Positions 12,979 through 23,803 of a DNA stretch of 64,000 nt are shown here, piece after piece. The stretch is from the NCBI RefSeq assembly GCF_901709675.1, contig NC_051098.1, positions 15,557,464 to 15,621,463 on the forward strand, in the 5' to 3' direction. The notes beneath the pieces were generated by a model. The model was not told the origin of the DNA. It ran no database searches and worked only from the letters and a program-made list of their open reading frames with translations. The stretch's first letter is position 1. Each line of letters starts with the position of its first letter. The stretch comes from Syngnathus acus (taxonomy: Eukaryota; Chordata; Actinopteri; Syngnathiformes; Syngnathidae). Made by a program: the position numbers and the translations under genes.

Positions 12979-15900
12979 AAATTAAAAAAAAAAAAATTAA
13001 AAAAAAATTGTACCCATGTATAATGCGCACCCCAGATTTTAGGACAATAAATTAGTTAAATTTTGCGTATTATACACGGAAAAAAACGGTAGTTGTCAAA
13101 AAAGTGGCGAGAACTTGGTGAAGATTAGATCAGTTCGCTGGTTGTTCGACATTTTGGAATTGTTGTTAAGTTCCATTTAAGGAGGGAGGCGTCGCAGGTT
13201 TATGTTATTTGTTCAGTTGCGAGAGACTCGAATCACAAACACTCGCACTCTTTCACCTGGGGGGGGGGGGGGGGGAGAAGTTAAATCCTGGCTCTGCATA
13301 GACGTTAAAAATAGCTTTGTTGAAGGCGAAGCTTTTTAAGGATATTAACATTGTCATATTTGCTAGCAAGCACTAAAATTTTAAAAATGATTCTTCCCTA
13401 CTGTTTGTTTACATTCTCACTCAATGAGGTCACAGCAATCACAATCAAACGGTCCACTTCTTTGCTTTTTCTTATTTTCCAAAAGCTTTTTTATTTAGAT
13501 TTCTTTTTTAAATAATTAAAATAATTTTAATGATATAAAATATTATTATATAATTGTCAAAAATTATATAAATATAATGAAATAATTTAAATATTTTTAT
13601 AACAGGGCTGGACTAGCATACTAGCGGGTAAATGCCTGCTGGACCGGTCGCTCTGGAGGTGCTACTTCCCCCTCACAATGAGCCAAAACCACCATGGCCA
13701 ATTTTTTGTGCCAGTTCAGTTACTGTTTAGCAACACAGACCATATTGTATGTGTGTAAAACAAACAAACAAACAACATCCATGTTGCAAGAGGTGAGTTC
13801 AAGAGTAAGCCAAAAGAACAACAAAAACTCACCAGTGTGTTTTTTTTATTTCCCAACACCAATTCGGGCTAGGACAACACATCTAACCAGCTCTTCAAGA
13901 TAACGACGGTACAGGCTGTTGATATGGTGAAGCCACTTAACCGAAAACCGAGTTATTATTTTGCTAGCTACAAAGATTGCCGGTGAATAGAAGGGTTAGT
14001 GTTCCTATCCATGTCCGTGCCAAAGGCTGCGCAGTCAAAACCAGGTAAAATGGCACCCGGTAGTGCGTCATTTAATTGACCAGGGTTGGGCTTTTAACGA
14101 CATTTCCTTGGGGACATTTGACAATCGCTTAAACGTTTTGTTTGTTTCTTTTGACTTTCGGCCGAGTCCGTTTCAGTCAGGGGTCGCCTTGCATTTGAAT
14201 TATTATTTTTAATAACATGGAAGAATCTTGTTGTGGATTTCCAAAGATGTTTTTATTCAATTCTGATTTCATTTTAGAAAATCTATTCATATGTACATGT
14301 GGTTTTTCTCCTCTGCTTCTCCCAATTGAACCTCATCCAAGCCAAACGTCACTTGAACCATGTTGTGTGAATGCAGCCTTAGCTTGCCATTGACAACCCA
14401 TGATCATGTTAGCATAAATTAAACCCAGCAGTCCCCAAACCTTCATCCAAAGAGCATTTACACTAACGCTGTCGCTGTTTTTTGTTAGCAGGGCCTGGAC
14501 CTCTGACGAAGTTTGACATTCGTGGTCTACATGATCAGCATCAACAGAGCGTGTCTGCAGGCTAACTCTTACTCAGCTTTTATGACTTTTCTGCTCCACT
14601 CGCATGACTTTGGGCTGAGCAAAAAAAAAAAAGGCAAAGAAACATTGAGCGAGCGAGTCAACCAGCGCAGCAATGATAGAATAATTAGCTTAGTAATAGC
14701 TTGTAATTATAATCGGCCTATGTTGAGAGAATGTTGATATTGAAGCGGGAAGGATAAAGGAAGTGGAATGGCGTTTAGTGGGAAGTAGACGGACGGGGGG
14801 GCATGTTTAAGAGCTCCGGTTTTCTATTGATTGGTCCAAAGATCAAACAAACCGCTAAAGTAATGGGGGGGGGGGGGGGGGGGGGTGGGGGGGGGGGGGG
14901 GGACGTGAAGGACAGCTAAAAGCTATTTGGTGCCTGGACTGCATAAAAGACTCGACCTGTTCAACACAGCCTACATATCAAACCCATCAAATGGCAATCA
15001 ATAGACCAAAGCGGTCAAGTCGACAAACCATCGCCAGACTAAAAACATGAAACCTGGGGCCCGAGCGTCAGATGATAGGCTACACTCAGCTTATCCATTA
15101 CCATCAGATAAAGAGCAGATAAAACACAGAGCCTAATCCTTTCATGTGTCGTGACAGCCACAGCACCCTCCGAGGCATTCCTTCAGTCTGGCTCTCAAAT
15201 AGTTTTATGGCGGAAGGCAGCCATTCAGCCAGCCAGCCAGTCACTCACTCAGGGCTGTTCTGCTCTGTTTGTCTTATTTCACCGTTTACACGCTGTTTTA
15301 TAGGCAGTTATTACGGTCGCCATGGTGATGCCATACGTTTTTATGGTCTTTCGGTCTCGGGGCAGAGAGTGTAATAAGTAAAGCACACACATAGCCTCAC
15401 ACACACAAAAAAGAGCCTCGGAAAACACGCTCCTGCTGTGGAAAGGTCTCCCGTCCCTCCCTTTCCTCCCTCGCTCTTTATCAGTCTTCGCAAAATCTGT
15501 GCTCCATGTGAAACACGGATTGGCCGACTTGGACTTGTTCTCTCTCTCTGGCGCATCTGGAGTTGATCAGAAGGGCCTCCTGGAAGCGGAGGCCTCTGGG
15601 CCTATTAATAACCATACTGCTGAACTCGGGGTCAGACGGCAGTCAGCGGATGAGCCTGTGTCTACTAAGCACACGGTCCCCCTTCCCCCCCCCCCTCTTT
15701 ATTCCTGGCCACTGGGTCCCACTTTCACTTTCAGGAACAAGGCCTCAGATTGACCAAAGTCTTGGACAATACAAAATGATACAAATCCCGTTCAAACAGA
15801 TTGTTTGTCCTCGGTCAGATCTCAAGTTCAAGTTCAAGAAGGTTGGAGCTCATCGATGGCAACAGCAGATGGCAAAGCGGTCGTCTGTTTGCTACGACGA

Positions 15901-18900
15901 TTGGGCCAGTCAGACGGTCTGGGTCACGGAGAGGCCGGTGGGGTCAACCCACCCCTGAACCCTGGCTCCGGTCTGACAGCTGCTCGGGTCAAAGGTTCGG
16001 CAGGGGTCAAGGCACCGTCTGAGGGCGAGTCTGACAGACGTTTGCGCGTTGGGAGAAGATTTAGCACTTTGGACTGTGGACTGGTGGAAATTCTGGTTGA
16101 TTATTAGCTATGGGTTCTATTGATCCAACAAAAAAGTGTGTAAAAATTAGTTTAATGGCAAAAGCTGAAACTTAAATTATTGCCTCAACACCATAAACTG
16201 CAAGCTCTTTAAAAGGTTCCCTAACGTTTACATTTTGGGCCAACCATTGTGAAACAATCAAAACAATCGCTTATCTTGTGCTTGGCAAAGGTCAATCATT
16301 TTGCCCACCCTCAGCTGATTCGACAACAATCAATACACACAGAAAAAAATACGTTTCACAGCATGAGCCTCTGCAACACTTCAAATAATCCATCAGGCGA
16401 ACCTACTGTACGGTTAAGCAGAAATTATGCCGTGCCCAACACACACACACACACACACCTGCGCACACAGGGTAGTTGAATCATCATGATCGGCGCTAGT
16501 TTTGTGCTGAGCCCAGCCAGCAGTCTGTGTTATTTTTAGAAGGCTGACACAGAAGCAGGCCCGTCCATTTACTCTGCAAGCTGGCGGGCGGGCGGGCGAA
16601 AGGGGGGGACCATCAGCACTCTGGCTTCTTTTAAACTGACCAAAATGGGCATGAGCTCAACATAAACACAGAGAAGGTGTGTACACGCGCAAAATTGAAT
16701 TAGCTCACAATGGCAGCCATTACGCTCGCATTAGTTTACAGCTGAGCTCGGGCGTTACAGCGTAACGCAGTCGCTTAATAAGACTAATTCCCAGCGACCC
16801 GATTTTCAATTCATTTTAATCAGTGCGATAGGAAGTGTTTATCCCAAATCACAAAAGGAGATTTACATGTCATTTCGCATTCATCTGCTTCTTTCGGCAT
16901 TATTTCAAGAAAGCGTTTAGACAACGTTAAGCTAACCGCGCGTGGGTGAACTGCCATAAAAAAAAAAAGTGCGACACAAATGGCCGACGAAGACGCCAGG
17001 CTAAAGGTTGAAGGCTGCCCGTCCGTGTCCGACGTGAATGATTGCTCGAGCCCGAAGGCCGGCGATGGATCTACCCGTGATTGACATTGAAAACGACACC
17101 GCGCGAGCTTTTAGCAGATAGCAAGTCGGATCATAATTCAATCCCGGTCCCATCAAAGTGCGCCAATATCATAATTCAATACTGAGAACCATTAGTCCGC
17201 AGCCCACCAATATCATAATTCAATCCCGAGGCCATCAGCCTTTGCCAATATCATAATTCAATATGAGGAGCATTAAGACGCACCAATAGGCCTATTAGAA
17301 TTCAATACTGACCGTCAATGATCTAACGGGACAGCGATACCGAGGCTACGGATTGGGATCGGTACCGCATAAGAGGGAATTTGCCGCCTTATTTAGCTCA
17401 GACGGAATGATAAGTGCGTGATAAACAAGGCTAAAATAAGGAAGGAGTTCAATCATTGAAGGCCACCGAGGCTTTTGCCGCAAAACACGTCACGCTAGGT
17501 TTACGCGCAAGGACACACGAGCGGCGTTTTACATCCAGCCCAGCGCTCAACTTTAGCATTGGCCGCTCAAGTGTGACCGCCCGGAGTTGGTCTAAATGAT
17601 CACAATGTGGTACTTTGTGGAAATGGGACTCCATTTCGTTTTCTGCTCCATTGCTTCTGTTTATATTTCCATGTTAACGTCTTTATTTTGGGGCTTGGTA
17701 ATTTAAAAAAAAAAAAAAAGAGGTCACGTGGGTTTTGCCAGAAATCTCCCGACTTTGCAACTAATCGCAGGGGTTAAAGCTTAAATTTTCCACCGCTGCT
17801 TTCAGACAGCGAAGCAAAGCTGACATTTCTTCGAGGTTATTTTCACCTCGTATTCCTAAACATACGCCGAGGCGACACGTGGAGAGCAAAATAAGTCGAG
17901 CCAATGAGGGAAACAATGGAGCATTGTTTTGTTACATTTCCTTGAAAAACAAGATGTAGCTTTTATGACATTACTTTGCCACTTATCACTTTGGGCCTCC
18001 CCCCCCCGCCCCAAAAAACAAAAACACCACACAGTTGGTCTGTTTTGTTTCTTGTGCTCTAAAAAAAAATTGTTACATTGGATTGGATTTAGGACTGGTT
18101 GTAAAAAATAATTAATCATCAGGATCATTTTCACTCTTCCTAATCATAAAAGTTAATTACTCTAGCGTTAATTTTAAACATTCATTTTCCAAAAGATGAC
18201 AAAAACATGTTATTTATAGCATTGCTAAATGGCGGAAATCGATGAGACAACCCAGCAAAATAAACAACTGACATGCATAAACAATTTAAACCTCCTTTCT
18301 TCAAAAACGTCCCGAGACATGCTAGCGTATTGCGAAAGGCCTTACTCCAAAAAAAGAACAGATGTAAAATAAAAAGTCAGACATTTCAGAAAAATAGGCC
18401 TCTAAAGGCACAAAACTAAAACCACATCATTAAGATTTTTTGCATTAAAATTCTGTCTATTGAACATTTTAAGCACCATCGAGTCCGTCTGTTTCCGCAC
18501 TTCTGCTCCGAGCCGATTTAGTTTTTTTAAAAATCTACACTCAAAAGGCGCTGGTCAAAATTTCCACAGCGCAGTGTGTAAAATGTGCTCAACGGCATTA
18601 TTAGATTACGACTCGAGTTATTTTGTGTTGGTTAAATTGGCTTAAACCGGGCGTAGCCGACACTCCCCTGGTCGGCGGAAGCGTCAATCTAACCGGCGAG
18701 GTAAGCGAAGAGTCTAAGGTGAGAACGACTTTCGCCGAGGTCTGTCGGTCTTCTATCGTATAAACGCTCTCGAGAACAAAGTCAGCCAAGTGGCAGACCT
18801 GCCGTACACTCGCCCGACCGACTCTCTGACTCATGCTTAAGTCGCCAACACCCACCGACCGAGCACACAGTGCAAGCTCAGTCCCGATGCCAGATTTTGT

Positions 18901-21900
18901 CACTGGGCAAGAGGGCTGCTTGGCTACAGCAAAAAAGCATGACGTGATTGACCCCTCCCCCAAGCGCCATCCTCAACGCTCCCCAGGCCTGTGCAGCAAC
19001 AGTCGGGGTAAAAATATCCTGGCCGGTGCCTTCAGACAACCAGCTCATAAATTAACACTAAAACTTGTGCAGACAACGACAACAGCGGGCCGGTCGCTGG
19101 GAGATTTAAACCACCGGCGAGTGATCAGCTTACCTTGACTAAATTTACCCGGCCGGCCACAAGCTGGAGAAGAAGAATGAACGACAGATGAGTTTTCAGG
19201 CAAGTTACTACAGAGGTGCCCCCACAAATAGGGACAACGGATGAGAACTCCAAGGCCAGACAATTGATTGTACGCCTTCAATCAAAGCCAAAGTGGAGTT
19301 TTTACAAGGGGTGGGTACGGATACTACTAAATTACCTTGACGGTCTGACATCAATCAACAAAAAGGGGGATGAAGAAAACGAACTCGGAATGTTCTGAAC
19401 AGGGCTATTACAGGAAGAGGAATATTTGTCCATTAATCGGGTAAAAATAAATTTGCATGATCCCCCCCCACTAAGGACTGCCATCTTCGTTCTCTAGCGT
19501 CATACCTGTGACATCGGCCTTTTTCAAAAATACGACAGCCGATAAGAGATCAATTTAAAAGTGTGTTAACTTCGGGAACTTTTTATTGAAAGTTTCTGTC
19601 AACTTTATAAGCAATAGCGACTGCCATGATAAAAAGCATTCCCGCAAATCTTCAAATTTGTTTTTTAATGAACTCCTGACTCAACTTGCTGGAGGAAGCT
19701 AGCTAGCTTAGCTTAAGGACAAACAAGATTCATCGACCAACGAGAATCCATCCGTTCCACACAACTATAAAAATCATTAAAAATCATTTCATTATCACGG
19801 CCACTCTTCAATTTTAGATTGAGCGCGGGAAATGTTATCGCTAAATGTTACCCTTTACTCAAACTTCCCCCCAAAACAATGAAATGAACACAAACAGTAG
19901 TAACAAAGTTTCAAACTGGCAGAAGAGAAATGACAGCCAGTAGGCTAAATAAATGGCACACAGCTCAACTTCTGTCTCCAATTTTCCAAGGTTACGCAGA
20001 AAAATCCCACGTCTCATATCTTATTCGGGCTTTGCCAATAATGAAGCGCAATCTCCCCGAGTAAAGACACAATGTTCCCAGCAAACTGCTTGACTGGGTC
20101 AAATGAAAAAGAAGGCGAGAGAGGGGGGGGAGGGAAACAACAACAATAGGAGAGAAGACTGATGAGCTCTTCTAAAGAAACTCCACTCGGTAATGGACAG
20201 ACACGGATTAGTCGCTAAAACCTCCTCCATCTGTAATTCACAGTCATCCTGCAGTCATCTCTGAATCACTGATCCATTTTGCAAGTTTGCAAGACCTCAC
20301 TAAAAGCATCACTGTTGCGCCCATTTGTGTTTCAAGTGGAGCCGAACGAGCGAGGGAGCATAAAGGGAAGGGTAAAATAAAAGCAGGGAGGTGGGAGGGG
20401 GTAAAAAAAAAAAAGAAAGAAGACAAGTTAACAGCTCGCGACGCTGTTTCAAAGCACTCTGTGTCCTGTAACAAGCACCTAGCCGGTTCTTTGCGTTGAT
20501 CAAATAAGATTTTAATGAACATCAGCAGCTGGAGCCTGAGGAATCGACTGCGATGGCTTCAAGCGAATGACGTGGAGGTTGGCGTGGATTTTCATCATCG
20601 CCAAAAGAAGAACGCACACCAAAATTGAGACAAAAACATGGACGAGATTGTGAGAAGGGAAAATTACCACCAGCATGACATGTCAAAAATAAGTGTTATA
20701 AGGGGAGAACCAAAACATTTACAATGTCTCTGTCTGAGCCTCTACAAATATTTTTTTTGTCATAAAGAGACGTGATTAAAGAGCTCCAAATGAAATGAGC
20801 AGAATTCATCGATAGATATTCACCTTGATGTATCAAAGAGATTTTTTGTTTTGTTTCGTAAAAATACACATTTGTTAGTCATCCACTCACAACCAAGGTT
20901 GTCCTCATTTTGTTTATTATCACAAAATAATGGCGAATCTTCTAACAAAGTCCAGCCGGGCCTTGAAGGACAATTTGGACCCGCAAAAACAAAGTGCTGT
21001 TATAGAACATGTTTTGATGAGTTGTTCGACTAAACACAATCTCGCTGTTTTTTTTTTTTTTAAAAGTCCGAATCAGCTAAAGTGGGACAAAAGAGGGTTT
21101 TAATAGGACAGCGGTGATATACGTCGCATTCCAGAGAGCTGGGAAGTTGCAAACGTCCCACTTGGAAGTTCCGAGGTTGAAAGTCGACAACAAATGTGTG
21201 GTTAGTCTTTACAGGCAAATCCTTTAGTGCTACTTTGCAGTCGATTATGCTGAAAACCACAAAATATGCCGGCAACAATCTTTGTTTCATCCACCAAAAT
21301 ATTTCACAAAGGCCGAAGATGTGAAATCCATTTTAAGGACTGTAAAAATTTGATAAATTGTGAATCGGGTGATTTTTTCTATTTTTTGTTTTTTTTTAGA
21401 AACGTCACAGCTATAAATTACAACACATTGCACAAGTTTTATAGGTCAAACTTGAAAACAAAACATTTCAAATCTCCAGAACCTGATCTGCGCGAAATCT
21501 TTTAAATCCGTGCCAAAATACATTTAGGGACACATAAAGCCGTCTGATTAAAATTTGCTCTTTACCAGCGTAATTGTTTCTCCTGCTTTATTCCCGCGGT
21601 GAGTGACATGATTTTTTTTGTCTTGTTGACGGTAGAGAAAGTATCAAACGGAAATGACGTCGTAGCTCTGCCTGTTGAGGCGTGTAAACGGGTTCTCCCG
21701 ATCATTTCAGAAACTCCAATTGTGACCTTAACCCGAATAATAACTCCACGCAAACTCAGTCAGTAATACAAGTTTGCAGGAACAACTTCTAGGAACATTC
21801 CAATGCATTTTCCCCGAGTCATAGGTGGAAAAATTCTCACTTCTCCACACGGCATAATCTACAACAAAGTGCAGGAAAATAGATCGGAATAAAGACTTTC

Positions 21901-23799
21901 TCCGAGGGCCCCTCTTGGTGGGAGTTAGAGTAAATAAGATGTCATCAATAATAGACAGTGAATGTTCTGAGGAGTTGCGCACACACACACGCACACACAC
22001 ACACCAGCTCTGACTGATTCCTATCCCGCAGACAGGCCTGCCAAGCGCCAGCCTTTTTGCACACGCTCAGATTCACTGTCCTGACTAATCGCTTGTGATA
22101 GGGGCCTTTGCCATAATTACCCAGGGCCTTATCACAAACTTATGCGATGCATTTTTCATGTCCTGGCTGCTGGCGCTGCCTTCACCGTCCATGCTGGCAG
22201 TCCATGTACTAGGGGAGGCAAGAGGGGGGGGGGACTGATCCCGCACAAATTCACACAGCAGTTCAAACAGGGAGAAATGGGTGAGAGCGGGGTGAAGGGC
22301 CAGTGAGGAGAGAGGGGAGGAAAAAATAAAAATGGAGGAGGAGGGGAGGCTGGCAGTGAGAGATTGGATGGCGAACAGGAAGGGGGAGGGAGACAGATAG
22401 CGAGGCACATTTTTTTACATAATGCATGAACAAGGGGGCAGGGGTAGGATCAAATAAATAGGAGAAGTGGAGCCTTGATGATGTGGCAGAAGTGCAACAC
22501 AAAGGCCACCGGGAAGACTTGTTCGCTATCCTTTTGTCTCTCGCTCGCCGTGACCCAAATTAAAGTTTCCATCCCGTGCAAATTTGGGGGGGGAAAGAGT
22601 GTTTAGCCTAGATAACGCCATCTTATGTTAATGACCGGAGTGAGCTGCTTCGAACAGGCATCAAGTTGAAGTCGCCCAGCGAGGGCACGTTCACGATAAA
22701 TGCCACCAGGAGGGGGAAGAAGGAGGGGGGGCACACACACACACACACACTCATATCCACGCACACAACAGTGCCATTGTCTTGGTGTCTTGTGATAGGT
22801 CAAACCGGCTCGCATGTACATACAGGCCGCCGTTCACACGCACTCACTGGGCCCAATATTCAGACTAGGTTCCGCAGGCGCGCGCACGTCGAGATTAGTG
22901 GCGCGCGCGCGCACGCACTTTTCATATTTCACGAGTTGATCGTAGAAAGCAAAAAATCCAATAAAACCGCAACAAGGTCACGCTCCTTTCGTGTATGATA
23001 AAGCATTTTACGACTTACATTAAAGTAGCACTATTTAAGTGTTGTTTAGTCTGTCCAAAAACAGATCGGCAGTGTGTTAATAGTGGTTAAAAAAAAAAAA
23101 AAAAAACAGCCAACCAAACCGCCACTTGGCGTCAAACTGCCTCCAAACCGCTAGCCCAAGCGCTCGCTAACATGTCAAGTAAACTTGCTCATTTGCTTGT
23201 AAATACCACAAAAGAGTGTTGTCGTGTGTAATGTCCACGTCGGGTGTCCCCACAGCGCCGCCGTCTAACGAAAGCCACTTGGTGTACCCCCCCTCCCTCC
23301 CCAGCCGAGGTAGCCACCTCGCGGCTAAAGCGACGGGCTAACTACGGCTACTAAAAGTTGAACAACACGCGATAAAAAAGGTGGCCAAGGCGAAAAAGCT
23401 TCCCCGCACTGGCCGACACCGTTCGGCGGTGGTGGCTCGGAGGGATTGGAAGGGGGGCTTTGTTATTTTACCGCATCCCGGCGGCGTCGCCCCCGCCGGT
23501 AGCCGGTCGCAGTGGTCCGATCGATGTGGAATTGAACAAAGAGGATCAATTTCTGATCAGCGAGAGGAGCCACTTTCATCAATGCGAGGGGGAGCTCTCC
23601 GGGCTCTCTTCCCCCTCCGTGAACGGGCGAACGAGGCGGCGGCGGAACAAAAACACACACTAAAGCTACCCCGGGGAGAAGCGCGAGACCCCCGCGGAAT
23701 GGCGGCCGAGATAGCCCAAAGAGAGCGTCCACTGACCTGTAGTTGTTGTAAGTCAAAGCGCTTCCAATATTGAAACATCGATCCTGCATTGGCCGCCAT
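1694..23799 (-). CDS. cux1: cux1 (cut-like homeobox 1 / CASP), first three coding exons; gene runs off the left edge
   Basis: CUX1 is a nuclear repressor with cut repeats and a homeodomain; an alternative product, CASP, is a Golgi coiled-coil protein. Only the shared N-terminus is visible here. Exon 1 (23737-23799) encodes 21 residues starting [20 protein letters not shown]. Exon 2 (5627-5737) encodes 37 residues including [20 protein letters not shown] and ends FKKNTPE. Exon 3 (1694-1741) encodes [16 protein letters not shown]. All joins are phase 0 with good GT-AG sites, and the residues match remembered human CUX1 almost one for one. The next exon was not found in 1-1693, so it should lie outside the window. 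Intron 1 is about 18 kb and intron 2 about 3.9 kb; both are large next to the other genes here, as expected for a developmental regulator. Whether this is one of two teleost copies cannot be told. Confidence 0.93.
1742..5626. other. cux1 intron 2
   Basis: No exon is seen. CA/GT repeats lie near 3077-3115 and 3285-3297, and T/A runs near 3797-3813. The segment 4190-4600 carries degenerate AATCGG-type repeat sequence resembling decayed DNA-transposon ends. High-complexity blocks near 2150-2240 and 2480-2580 could be conserved noncoding elements but were not tested. Confidence 0.5.
5627..5737 (-). CDS. cux1: cux1 coding exon 2
   Basis: This is a 111-nt, phase 0-0 exon between a ttgcag acceptor and a gtgagc donor. 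It encodes 37 residues of the coiled-coil start shared by CUX1 and CASP ([20 protein letters not shown]). Confidence 0.92.
7109..7124. repeat. 16-bp perfect palindrome AATCGATGCATCGATT
   Basis: The palindrome lies in a degenerate repeat at about 7020-7140 with AATCG-type motifs, probably the end of a decayed DNA transposon. Confidence 0.35.
7887..7959. repeat. 73-bp hairpin repeat with 13-bp inverted ends
   Basis: taactcattcact at 7887-7899 is perfectly inverted at 7947-7959. The interior contains a CCATTGACGG-like block of a type I recall as abundant in fish introns. It is probably a tiny non-autonomous element. Confidence 0.5.
12161..13089. mobile_element. Non-autonomous DNA transposon (MITE-like), TA target duplication
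   Basis: The 929-bp element is bounded by TA at 12159-12160 and 13090-13091. It has perfect 25-bp terminal inverted repeats (12161-12185 and 13065-13089; outer bases CCGTTTTTTTCCGTG). Inside, the block ATGTATAATACGCACC recurs in direct orientation near both ends, next to a ~35-nt T run (12264-12299) and a long A-rich tract (12946-13008). The TA duplication suggests a Tc1/mariner-pogo type, but no transposase was recognised. A 159-codon open frame inside (12368-12847, minus) has no family resemblance that I can see. Confidence 0.75.
14865..14902 (+). repeat. 38-nt poly-G tract with a single T
   Basis: A run of 21 G, one T and 16 G in cux1 intron 1. It could form G-quadruplex structures, and its length may be an assembly estimate. 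Confidence 0.8.
15825..16009 (+). promoter_or_regulatory. Cluster of nuclear-receptor half-sites, including a DR1
   Basis: AGTTCA is directly repeated without spacer at 15825-15836. GGGTCA occurs at 15921, 15941, 15986 and 16004. At 15986-15998 GGGTCA-A-AGGTTC forms a direct repeat with 1-nt spacing, the arrangement bound by RXR heterodimers or HNF4. Function is inferred from motif density only. Confidence 0.35.
17131..17307. repeat. Degenerate minisatellite, 38-44 bp period, four to five copies
   Basis: The block tcataattcaat starts at 17131, 17169, 17213 and 17251, with a decayed fifth copy near 17296. Each copy is followed by about 25 variable bases and then CCAATA(T). Spacings are 38, 44 and 38. 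Confidence 0.75.
22093..22137. repeat. Imperfect inverted repeat around ATAATTA
   Basis: ttgtgataggggcc (22093-22106) pairs with gggccttatcacaa (22124-22137) at 12 of 14 positions, across a 17-nt loop containing ATAATTA. A third cttgtgatagg copy lies at 22789-22799. It may be a paired transcription-factor site in cux1 intron 1. Confidence 0.4.
23737..23799 (-). CDS. cux1: cux1 coding exon 1
   Basis: The exon encodes 21 residues from ATG at 23797-23799 to a CAG|gtcagt donor at 23737/23736. The start is fixed by conservation ([15 protein letters not shown]) and by the TISU/YY1 motif around the ATG. It sits in a GC-rich segment of about 23.1-23.95 kb that looks like a CpG-island promoter. Confidence 0.93.
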
Positions 23800-23803
23800 C
23801 TTG
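23792..23803 (-). promoter_or_regulatory. TISU / YY1 element over the cux1 start codon
   Basis: The minus strand reads CAAGATGGCGGC, an exact fit to the TISU consensus SAASATGGCGGC with its ATG at the cux1 start. TISU elements are known to support initiation on mRNAs with very short 5' leaders and to overlap YY1 sites. That cux1 uses it this way is inference. Confidence 0.7.

Larger units (their letters stand above)
5738..23736. other. cux1 intron 1 (about 18 kb)
   Basis: No coding exon is supported on either strand. The intron holds the MITE at 12161-13089, a 73-bp hairpin repeat at 7887-7959, a 38-44 bp minisatellite at 17131-17307, half-site clusters at 15825-16009, an inverted repeat at 22093-22137, and long G, C and A homopolymers. 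Confidence 0.6.

Noticed and set aside
17131-17307. CRISPR-like repeat/spacer appearance
   Set aside because: Repeats are degenerate, only four or five, in an intron of a vertebrate gene with no cas genes. It is a minisatellite.
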